This document shows, piece after piece, positions 1 through 4,554 of a DNA stretch of 5,132 nucleotides (position 1 is its first letter; each line of letters begins with the position of its first letter). The stretch spans positions 1-5,132 of the forward strand of contig WJOV01000026.1 of NCBI GenBank assembly GCA_009618475.1. The letters run 5' to 3'. The stretch comes from Methanosarcinales archaeon (GTDB taxonomy: Archaea > Halobacteriota > Syntropharchaeia > Alkanophagales > Methanospirareceae). The position numbers were made by a program, and so were the translations under genes. The notes under the pieces are model-generated. The model saw only the letters and a list, made by a program, of their open reading frames with translations, did no database searches and had not been told where the DNA came from.

Positions 1-359
1 TAAAAGAAAAAGAGAAGAAAATAACAATCGTTAATGCTGAGCGCGTGATAATAAGCGGCTCCAAAGAGGCGATACTTAAGGAGTACAAAGAGAGAAAGGA
101 CCGCGGGTCGAAAGAGAAAGGACCTTACTTCCCTAAAATGCCTGATAGAATCGTGAAGCGCACGATAAGGGGGATGCTGCCCTACAAGCGAGCGAGAGGA
201 AGAGATGCTCTTTCACGGTTGAAGGTTTATCTCGGCATACCCGAGGAATACGAAAAGGAGAAGAGGGAGAAAGTGGAAAATGCAAGTGTAGAAAGATTGT
301 CTCGCAAGTATGTAACTTTAGGGGAGGTGAGTGAAAAGTTAGGATGGGCACCAAAGTAA
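1..359 (+). CDS. rpl13: Large-subunit ribosomal protein uL13 (archaeal L13P), 5' end missing
   Basis: This is the C-terminal part of ribosomal protein uL13, a structural protein of the large subunit. The frame is open from the window edge (first full codon at 3) to TAA at 357-359, giving 118 residues. The family is about 140 residues long, so roughly 25-30 N-terminal residues lie outside the window. The first visible residues read KITIVNAERVIISGS, matching the conserved VIVNAE...ITG stretch of the family, so the GTG at 45 is an internal valine and not the start. Further family signatures are GPYFPKMPDRIVKRTIRGML, then RLKVYLGIPEE, and SRKYVTLGEV near the end. The last 16 bases overlap the start of rps9, which indicates translational coupling. 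The order L13-S9-RpoN-RpoK is the usual archaeal operon. Identification is secure; only the start is unseen. Confidence 0.97.
   Translation, partial: KEKEKKITIVNAERVIISGSKEAILKEYKERKDRGSKEKGPYFPKMPDRIVKRTIRGMLPYKRARGRDALSRLKVYLGIPEEYEKEKREKVENASVERLSRKYVTLGEVSEKLGWAPK
323..330 (+). promoter_or_regulatory. Strong Shine-Dalgarno site for rps9
   Basis: GGAGGTGA is complementary to the 3' end of archaeal 16S rRNA. It lies inside the uL13 coding sequence and 13 bases before the rps9 ATG at 344. That spacing is a little long, but an in-frame stop at 332 leaves no earlier start for rps9, so this site supports the ATG at 344. Confidence 0.75.
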
Positions 360-775
360 AGGTAAAGAAAATAGTGAACCAGGTAGGGAAGAGGAAGAAG
401 GCAGTTGCACGAGTGACAATAAAAGAAGGAAAGAGCGGGGTGAGAATAAACAAGAAGCCGCTGGAAATAATAGAGCCAGAAGTGGTGAGAGCAAAGATAT
501 CAGAGCCCTTGTTTATCGCTTCTCAGCTTCCTGACATTGAGCTCGAGGGCATTGAGGTGGACGTAAACGTGCGAGGCGGCGGTTTTATGGGACAGGCAGA
601 GGCAGTGCGAACTGCTATTGCTCGTGGATTGGTGGACTGGACGGTGAATGAAAAACTAAAGGAAACTTATCTGGGGTATGATAGAAGCTTGTTGGTTAGT
701 GACGTGAGGAAGAAAGAGCCGAAGAAGTTCGGTGCAAAAGGTGCAAGAGCGCATAGGCAAAAGTCTTATCGGTGA
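344..775 (+). CDS. rps9: Small-subunit ribosomal protein uS9 (archaeal S9P)
   Basis: This is ribosomal protein uS9 of the small subunit, whose C-terminal tail reaches the tRNA binding site in the decoding region. The product has 143 residues, slightly longer than the roughly 130-135 usual in archaea; the excess is a short basic N-terminus (MGTKVKVKK). Family signatures are GKRKKAVARV at 15-24, the GGGFMGQAEAVRTAIARGL block at 78-96, and the basic tail KEPKKFG...GARAHRQKSYR at 124-143, ending in the diagnostic KSYR. The ATG at 344 is preferred because of the strong GGAGGTGA site upstream. A GTG at 374 would give a protein closer to family length but has no good ribosome site. The gene overlaps uL13 by 16 bases and is followed 9 bases later by rpoN. 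Confidence 0.97.
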   Translation: MGTKVKVKKIVNQVGKRKKAVARVTIKEGKSGVRINKKPLEIIEPEVVRAKISEPLFIASQLPDIELEGIEVDVNVRGGGFMGQAEAVRTAIARGLVDWTVNEKLKETYLGYDRSLLVSDVRKKEPKKFGAKGARAHRQKSYR

Positions 776-784
776 GTGAGGTTT

Positions 785-970
785 ATGATTCCAGTCAGGT
801 GTTTTACATGCGGAAAAGTAATATCAGATGAGTGGGATGAGTATAAGGAGAGGATAAAGCAGGAGGAACCGGGGAAGGTGCTGGACGAGTTAGGGATAAG
901 GAGATATTGCTGCCGGAGGATGCTTCTAACGCATGCAGAGCTGATAGACGAGATAGCGCCGTATGAATAA
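785..970 (+). CDS. rpoN: DNA-directed RNA polymerase subunit Rpo10 (RpoN)
   Basis: This is the small zinc-binding subunit N of archaeal RNA polymerase, equivalent to eukaryotic RPB10, which takes part in assembly of the Rpo3/Rpo11 platform. The 61-residue product has the zinc motif CFTCG (C6, C9) and the adjacent pair in YCCRRM (C42, C43), plus the family's GKVLDELGI and ELIDEIAPY. A longer reading from GTG at 776 would add three residues. I chose ATG at 785 because the family begins MI(V)PVRCFTCG and because GGTGA at 771-775 lies 9 bases upstream, overlapping the rps9 stop codon. The gene is followed 8 bases later by a tRNA gene, so the transcript probably carries both. Confidence 0.97.
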   Translation: MIPVRCFTCGKVISDEWDEYKERIKQEEPGKVLDELGIRRYCCRRMLLTHAELIDEIAPYE

Positions 971-978
971 GCGTGAAG

Positions 979-1053
979 GGGGTTGTAGGGTAGCTTGGAC
1001 TATCCTTCGGCGTTCGGATCGCCGAGACCTGAGTTCAAATCTCAGCAACCCCA
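979..1053 (+). tRNA. tRNA-Pro (anticodon CGG)
   Basis: I folded this tRNA by hand. The acceptor stem is GGGGTTG (979-985) with CAACCCC (1046-1052), discriminator A1053, and no encoded CCA. The D arm spans 988-1006 with G18G19 at 997-998 and A21 at 1002. Its stem is weak (G-U at 10-25, T-T mismatch at 13-22). The anticodon stem is CGGCG (1008-1012) with CGCCG (1020-1024), enclosing the seven-base loop TTCGGAT, so the anticodon at 1015-1017 is CGG and reads the proline codon CCG. The variable loop has four bases. The T stem CTGAG/CTCAG encloses TTCAAAT. G1-C72, A73 and G35G36 agree with archaeal proline tRNAs. Position 37 (1018) is A, where proline tRNAs normally have the G that becomes m1G37. 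With only 8 bases after rpoN and no TATA box visible in front, it is probably cut from the operon transcript. Confidence 0.93.
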
Positions 1054-1059
1054 TCGTTG

Positions 1060-1071
1060 TTTATTTAAAAA
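1060..1071 (+). promoter_or_regulatory. Possible TATA-like element before rpoK
   Basis: TTTATTTAAAAA resembles an archaeal TATA box and lies just after the tRNA. A start about 26 bases downstream would fall near the rpoK TTG at 1090, which would leave the Shine-Dalgarno site at 1077-1081 outside the transcript. The element may therefore be chance AT-richness, or a U-rich tract at the tRNA end, with rpoK read from the upstream operon promoter. Confidence 0.25.
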
Positions 1072-1076
1072 GGGAC

Positions 1077-1081
1077 GAGGT
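1077..1081 (+). promoter_or_regulatory. Shine-Dalgarno site deciding the rpoK TTG start
   Basis: GAGGT ends 8 bases before the TTG at 1090. There is no ATG or GTG in frame between the upstream stop (TAG at 1081-1083) and the conserved region, so this site and the TTG define the rpoK start. Confidence 0.65.
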
Positions 1082-1089
1082 AGATTTTT

Positions 1090-1269
1090 TTGGAAGAAGA
1101 GAGAGATAAATATACGAAATACGAAAAAGCACGTATCATAGGAGCAAGGGCACTTCAGATAGCCATGGGTGCGCCAGTGCTCATAGAAACGGAAGAAATA
1201 GACCCCATAGAGGTAGCCATCGAGGAATTCGAGAAAGGAGTTATCCCGATAACCGTGAAGACGGAGTAA
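1090..1269 (+). CDS. rpoK: DNA-directed RNA polymerase subunit Rpo6 (RpoK), TTG start
   Basis: This is the small subunit K of archaeal RNA polymerase, the counterpart of eukaryotic RPB6 and bacterial omega, which helps hold the largest subunit in the assembled enzyme. The product has 59 residues. Its sequence carries the family core: KYTKYEKARIIGARALQIAM, then GAPVLIE, then DPIEVAIEEFEKGVIPITVK near the C-terminus. Translation must start at TTG 1090: a stop codon lies in frame at 1081, the next in-frame ATG is deep in the conserved region (AMGAPV), and GAGGT sits 8 bases upstream of the TTG. The gene is 36 bases after the tRNA and is the last plus-strand gene of the operon. In many archaea enolase and ribosomal protein S2 follow; here a convergent thiC follows. 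Its length is normal for the family. Confidence 0.95.
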   Translation: MEEERDKYTKYEKARIIGARALQIAMGAPVLIETEEIDPIEVAIEEFEKGVIPITVKTE

Positions 1270-1283
1270 TAGTACTTATTTAC

Positions 1284-1310
1284 CGCTGAGCCCGCAGAGA
1301 ACGCGGAGAG
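1284..1310 (+). repeat. Three tandem degenerate 9-base units, CGCNGAGNN (left array)
   Basis: The units are CGCTGAGCC (1284-1292), CGCAGAGAA (1293-1301) and CGCGGAGAG (1302-1310). They share CGCNGAG at an exact spacing of 9. This array forms most of the left arm of the intergenic hairpin. Confidence 0.7.
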
Positions 1311-1330
1311 TCAGGAAAATCTTTTACCAC

Positions 1331-1357
1331 ATCTCAGCGCTCTCCGCGTTCTCGGCG
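1331..1357 (-). repeat. Three tandem degenerate 9-base units, CGCNGAGNN (right array, inverted)
   Basis: Read on the minus strand from 1357 the units are CGCCGAGAA, CGCGGAGAG and CGCTGAGAT. They follow the same consensus and 9-base period as the left array in opposite orientation. The fourth base of the units differs (C, G, T here; T, A, G on the left), so the arms pair best one unit out of register. Confidence 0.7.
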
Positions 1358-1391
1358 GTAAACAAACACGAGAAATAAACTGCAAATCCCT

Positions 1392-2672
1392 TCACTTCTT
1401 TAAAAACTCCTTCACCATTTTTATCGCACACAAATCGCCGCAAATAGAACAAGCATCGCTTTCCGAAGGTCTGCCGTTTCTTATTCTTCGAGCCTCCTCG
1501 CCATTGATAGCGATTTCAAATTGCCGTTTCCAATCCAGGTTCTTTCTTGCATGCGCCATTTCATCGTCCAATCGTCTCGCGTGCTCTCTTTGCTCATCCT
1601 TTACGAGGTCCGCGACGTGTGCCGCTATTTTCGTTACTATCGTGCCTTCTTTTATGTCATTCACAGAGGGCAATGCTAAATGCTCGGAAGGCGAAACCAT
1701 ACAGAGAAAATCCGCACCGAACATTCCCGCAACCGCTCCTCCCATTGCACTCACAAAATGGTCGTATCCGGGTGCGATGTCGGTGACAATAGGTCCCAAG
1801 AGGTACAGGGGTGCAAAATCAGTTATATGTTTTATCGTTTTCACCGATGCCTCTATCTCGTCTAATGGCACGTGCCCAGGACCTTCAACAATTGCCTGGA
1901 CGCCTTCTTCCCTGGCAAACTTCACGAGTTCACCCAGCGTAATGACTTCCATGTATTTCGCACGGTCCGAAGCATCGGAAATACAACCAGGTCGCATACC
2001 ATCACCCAAACTGAGCGTTAACTCATACTCTTTCGCTATTTCCAGAAGATAATCATATTCTTCGTAAAACGGATTTTCTCGCTCGTTGTGAATCATCCAT
2101 GCAACGAGGAAAGCACCACCGCGACTAACAACGTCTAAGATGCGCTCGCTACTCCTCAACCGCGCCAGCGAATTAAGATTTACGCCTGCATGAATGGTAA
2201 CGAAGTCTATACCGTCTTCTGCATGTTTCCTTACCGCATTGAACAGGTCATCCGAGCTCATATCCACCACTGCTCTTACTCCAGCCTTCTCTAAAGCCGC
2301 CTGGTATATTGGCACCGTCCCGACTGGCAAATCTACTTCTTTCAAAATCGTTCTTCGTATTTCATCGAGGTCCCCGCCAGTAGAGAGGTCCATTATCGTA
2401 TCAGCACCGTATTTTAACGCAGTCTTTGCCTTCTCTACCTCTTCCCCGGGATTGACATAATCCTTTGACGTTCCCACGTTCACGTTCACTTTCGTGCTCA
2501 TCGCTTCGCCAATTGCTTTTAGCACGATGTCTCTGTTCGCAGCATTTCTCGGAATTACAACTCTACCTGCTTCGAGAAGTCTTCGCAATTTCTCCACGCT
2601 AACCCCTTCTGTCAGAGAAACTTTCTCTAATTCCTTTTCTTCCCACTTGACTGCGATAGAACTGGTGCTCAT
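1392..2672 (-). CDS. thiC: Phosphomethylpyrimidine synthase ThiC (short type)
   Basis: ThiC is a radical-SAM enzyme of the cytoplasm. It rearranges aminoimidazole ribotide into hydroxymethylpyrimidine phosphate, the pyrimidine half of thiamine. The product has 426 residues, the short form usual in archaea and clostridia, without the N-terminal extension of the roughly 600-residue bacterial form. Signatures in order are NVNVGTS (63-69), GADTIMDLSTGG (89-100), LPVGTVPIYQA (115-125), DFVTIHAG (156-163), LGDGMRPG (222-229), EGPGHVPL (263-270), GPIVTDIAPGYDH (293-305) and CMVSPSEHL (324-332). The C-terminal iron-sulfur motif is CSICGDLC (C408, C411, C415), with three residues between the second and third cysteine where the long bacterial form has four. 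The ATG at 2670-2672 follows GAGG about 11 bases upstream on the coding strand. The gene converges on rpoK and lies downstream of a UPF0280 gene on the same strand. Confidence 0.97.
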   Translation of the reverse strand: MSTSSIAVKWEEKELEKVSLTEGVSVEKLRRLLEAGRVVIPRNAANRDIVLKAIGEAMSTKVNVNVGTSKDYVNPGEEVEKAKTALKYGADTIMDLSTGGDLDEIRRTILKEVDLPVGTVPIYQAALEKAGVRAVVDMSSDDLFNAVRKHAEDGIDFVTIHAGVNLNSLARLRSSERILDVVSRGGAFLVAWMIHNERENPFYEEYDYLLEIAKEYELTLSLGDGMRPGCISDASDRAKYMEVITLGELVKFAREEGVQAIVEGPGHVPLDEIEASVKTIKHITDFAPLYLLGPIVTDIAPGYDHFVSAMGGAVAGMFGADFLCMVSPSEHLALPSVNDIKEGTIVTKIAAHVADLVKDEQREHARRLDDEMAHARKNLDWKRQFEIAINGEEARRIRNGRPSESDACSICGDLCAIKMVKEFLKK

Positions 2673-2686
2673 TTTTTTAGCTGCCT

Positions 2687-2759
2687 CTTTTTCTTAAAAA
2701 GAAAACCCGCACTAAAAGAAAAACTTTTTCTTTGGTAACGCTTCCTTTCTTAAAGAAAG
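2687..2759. repeat. Cluster of three A/T palindromes with AAGAAA/TTTCTT half-sites
   Basis: Three inverted repeats lie just upstream of thiC: TTTTCTT-AAA-AAGAAAA (2689-2705), AAAGAAAAA-C-TTTTTCTTT (2715-2733) and CTTTCTT-A-AAGAAAG (2745-2759). All contain the half-site AAGAAA or its complement, six copies in 73 bases. They could be operator sites for thiC, a terminator for the UPF0280 gene (its minus-strand transcript would be U-rich here), or low-complexity chance. The palindromes are directly visible; their role is not. Confidence 0.45.
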
Positions 2760-2767
2760 TTTGTGTG

Positions 2768-2791
2768 AAAATCTGTGTAATCCTGTGGTTA
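2768..2791 (+). repeat. Dispersed 24-base repeat, copy 1
   Basis: This sequence starts AAAATCTGTGTAATC and ends TGTGGTTA. It matches 3526-3549 with a single C/T difference. This copy covers the last codon and stop of the UPF0280 gene (2789-2791) and the bases after it. Confidence 0.75.
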
Positions 2792-3478
2792 TAAACGTGC
2801 GATTTCGGGAATTTTACCCCACGTTGCAAGCTTGTCCTTGTATATTATAAGCGCACCTGCAATGCCCTCCGCGTGTTTAATCAAGTGAAAAGCTTTCGGG
2901 ATAGAACGAGCATCGGTAACGGAATTGCAGAGCGCAGTAGCTGCGGCATCGGACAATGATGCGCTATTGCTTATCACCGTAGCGGCATCGGCGGTTCCAA
3001 AGCTTATGGAATGCCCCACGGTCCCGGAAGACGTGCATATTCCTAATAGGGAAGAGGAAGGGTTTATCTTAAGTGCAATCCTGTTCGAGAATGGACTTTC
3101 TCCCGCATATATACCTACAAGCACTTCGCGATCACTTATCAATGCAACGTCGCCACCGTTATCCACCATTGCATGAGTTGCCCCGGCATCCCGCATCGCT
3201 TCTACCGCGAACTCTGCTAAAGTCCCCGCAACTGCTGACATCGGTCCTATGCCAAACTTCCCCGCGGATTCTATCATTCTTATCACTATCGCGGGTATCT
3301 TATCCCTTTCTTCTATCCGGTAACTTTCGAGCGTCACGAGAAAATAAGGATGCCATCGCACGAACCCTTCCAATTCCTTTCTACGCTGTTTTATCGCCTC
3401 TTTTGCTATCTCTATATACTTCTTCTCGTCTGCCGTTATCCATACGAAAGTCTCTTTTAGCCGGAAACCCTCTTTCAT
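2789..3478 (-). CDS. UPF0280 family protein (ApbE superfamily)
   Basis: The product has 229 residues and belongs to the UPF0280 family (COG2122), common in methanogens and related to the ApbE flavin-transferase fold; its biochemical role is not known to me. Family signatures are GIGPMSAVAGTLAE (76-89), DNGGDV (106-111), GIYAG (122-126), CTSSGTVGHS (148-157), SFGTADAATV (159-168) and SDAAATAL (176-183), with WGKIPE near the end (220-225). There is no signal peptide or membrane segment, unlike lipoprotein ApbE, so it is probably cytoplasmic. The ATG at 3476-3478 is the only plausible start, since the conserved RLKETFVWITAD follows at once. No good ribosome site precedes it, but a TATA-like TTATATTAA about 26 bases upstream suggests a leaderless message. 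It lies upstream of thiC on the same strand; the 116-base gap leaves co-transcription uncertain. A thiamine or flavin link is only a guess from neighbourhood and fold. Confidence 0.9.
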   Translation of the reverse strand: MKEGFRLKETFVWITADEKKYIEIAKEAIKQRRKELEGFVRWHPYFLVTLESYRIEERDKIPAIVIRMIESAGKFGIGPMSAVAGTLAEFAVEAMRDAGATHAMVDNGGDVALISDREVLVGIYAGESPFSNRIALKINPSSSLLGICTSSGTVGHSISFGTADAATVISNSASLSDAAATALCNSVTDARSIPKAFHLIKHAEGIAGALIIYKDKLATWGKIPEIARL

Positions 3479-3499
3479 CTCTTGTTTTAGTTTCCTTTA

Positions 3500-3508
3500 T
3501 TAATATAA
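3500..3508 (-). promoter_or_regulatory. TATA box for the UPF0280 gene
   Basis: The minus strand reads TTATATTAA, centred near 3504. A transcription start about 26 bases away would fall at or next to the ATG at 3478. That fits the lack of a Shine-Dalgarno site there and suggests a leaderless transcript. Confidence 0.5.
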
Positions 3509-3520
3509 CCATCAAAGAGA

Positions 3521-3529
3521 TATTTAAAA
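3521..3529 (+). promoter_or_regulatory. TATA box for the asparagine-synthase-like gene
   Basis: TATTTAAAA follows a purine-rich AAAGAGA that could be the BRE. The predicted start is near 3551, giving a leader of about 8 bases before the ATG at 3559. No Shine-Dalgarno site is visible, as expected for a near-leaderless message. Confidence 0.5.
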
Positions 3530-3549
3530 TCTGTGTAATCTTGTGGTTA
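3526..3549 (+). repeat. Dispersed 24-base repeat, copy 2, inside a promoter
   Basis: This copy matches 2768-2791 at 23 of 24 bases in the same orientation. It begins inside the TATA box and fills the space up to the predicted transcription start of the asparagine-synthase-like gene. Confidence 0.75.
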
Positions 3550-3558
3550 GTCCATAAA

Positions 3559-4554
3559 ATGAAAAAGGAAGAAGTATGCAGCAGGTTAAGAGAACTATTG
3601 AGTGATGCAGTTGAGCGAAACGCTGCGGAGGCATTGCTGCTTTCCGGTGGGTTGGACACGAGCATTTTAGCTGCTGTTTCTAAAGTAGCGTGTAAAAACA
3701 AGAAAGCTCTTACAGTCGCTGCTCCTGACCTTGAATATGCAAAAAGGGTAGCTCAGAAGTTCCGTTATGAGCACCATCTGCTCCACATAACAGAAAACGA
3801 AGCATTAGAAAGAATACCGGAGGTGATAAAAGCAGTTAGAAGTTTTGACCCCGCTCTTCCCAATGATTTAGCCATCTACGTGGCGTTAAAGGAAGCAAAA
3901 AATCTCGGGATAGGAAGCGTAATGACCGGTGATGGAGCAGACGAGCTTTTTGCTGGTTATTATTACATGCACGAGCTTTCGCATGATGCGTTGAACAAAT
4001 ACATAAGAAATATTTCAAGAACGATGTATTTCTCCTCTAACAAACTTGGAGCTTTTCTCGGCGTGGAGATAAAACAGCCGTATCTCGATAAAGAAATTGT
4101 TGACTTCGCGCTCGACATAAACCAGGGCTTGAAGGTAAAGGAAATAGAAGGGAGAAAATATGGGAAGTGGATATTGAGAAAGACGTATGAAAAGGAATTG
4201 GGTGAGATAGCGTGGAGAGAAAAAGAACCGATAGAAGTTGGTTCCGGAACGACAAAGCTCAGAGCGATTATCGCTTCTAAAATTTCGGATGCTGAGTTCG
4301 ATGCGAAGAAAAGAGAATACGAGATGGAATTCATGAATAAAGAGCATCTCTTTTTTTATGAGATATACAAAGAGGTCGTGGGTGACGTTCCGAAGCCGAA
4401 AGGAAAGGCAAATGTATGCCCGCTATGCAAGGCGGAACTGCCAGAGAATCGATTCCATTGCAACATCTGCGGGTTCTCATATCCCATTGGTAGATACATT
4501 GAAAAAAATCATATAATTCAAAGCTCAAAAGAAGATGCATCCACTTGCTTATAA
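3559..4554 (+). CDS. Asparagine-synthase-type ATP-pyrophosphatase with C-terminal zinc ribbon, no glutaminase domain
   Basis: The product has 331 residues. Residues about 15-240 resemble the synthase domain of asparagine synthetase (PF00733 type), which adenylates a carboxylate and transfers ammonia or an amine to it. The PP-loop is SGGLDTS (29-35). The second ATP/Mg site is TGDGADELFAGY (123-134), and QPYLDKEIVDFAL (173-185) and KWILRKTYEKEL (203-214) also fit the fold. The N-terminal Cys-dependent glutaminase domain of AsnB is absent, so ammonia or another amine, or a partner protein, must supply nitrogen. Residues 287-304 form a zinc ribbon, CPLC-x10-CNIC, unusual for AsnB. The ATG at 3559 is chosen because the frame upstream to 3073 is antisense to the UPF0280 gene and has no family similarity. 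The end overlaps the next gene by 20 bases. The substrate is unknown: asparagine synthesis, another amidation, or modification of a macromolecule held by the zinc ribbon are all possible. Confidence 0.88.
   Translation: MKKEEVCSRLRELLSDAVERNAAEALLLSGGLDTSILAAVSKVACKNKKALTVAAPDLEYAKRVAQKFRYEHHLLHITENEALERIPEVIKAVRSFDPALPNDLAIYVALKEAKNLGIGSVMTGDGADELFAGYYYMHELSHDALNKYIRNISRTMYFSSNKLGAFLGVEIKQPYLDKEIVDFALDINQGLKVKEIEGRKYGKWILRKTYEKELGEIAWREKEPIEVGSGTTKLRAIIASKISDAEFDAKKREYEMEFMNKEHLFFYEIYKEVVGDVPKPKGKANVCPLCKAELPENRFHCNICGFSYPIGRYIEKNHIIQSSKEDASTCL

Larger units (their letters stand above)
1279..1362. terminator. Inverted repeat between convergent rpoK and thiC, probable two-way terminator
   Basis: The arms are TTTACCGC (1279-1286) with GCGGTAAA (1355-1362), and AGAACGCGGAGAG (1298-1310) with CTCTCCGCGTTCT (1340-1352), a perfect 13-base inner stem. 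A 29-base loop holds an AAAATCTTTTA tract (1317-1327). The arms are asymmetric: 11 extra bases on the left against 2 on the right. The position between two converging genes suggests a transcription end or RNA-stabilising hairpin for both strands. Archaeal termination depends mostly on U-rich tracts, so the terminator role is inferred. Confidence 0.5.

Noticed and set aside
45..359. uL13 starting at GTG 45
   Set aside because: Conserved uL13 residues (IVNAER) continue in frame upstream of the GTG to the window edge, so the gene is truncated by the window.
776..784. rpoN starting at GTG 776
   Set aside because: It adds MRF before the conserved MIPVRC start and leaves poor spacing to the GGTGA site.
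1008..1024. Reading the tRNA as tRNA-Arg(TCG)
   Set aside because: Shifting the anticodon by one base breaks the anticodon stem (C-T instead of G-C at the loop end). The seven-base loop places CGG at 34-36.
1284..1357. CRISPR array
   Set aside because: The units are only 9 bases long with no spacers between them, and the two groups are inverted.
1504..2052. 182-codon plus-strand frame inside thiC
   Set aside because: It is a mirror frame of the conserved thiC coding sequence, with a Ser/Ile-rich composition typical of antisense shadows.
2673..2788. TPP riboswitch before thiC
   Set aside because: The leader is almost pure A/T with short palindromes; the conserved CTGAGA and GCGNAGGGA-type elements are not seen on the coding strand.
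3073..3558. N-terminal extension of the asparagine-synthase-like gene by 162 codons
   Set aside because: The extension is antisense to the UPF0280 gene, low in family similarity, and crosses the promoter region. The synthase domain starts naturally after the ATG at 3559.
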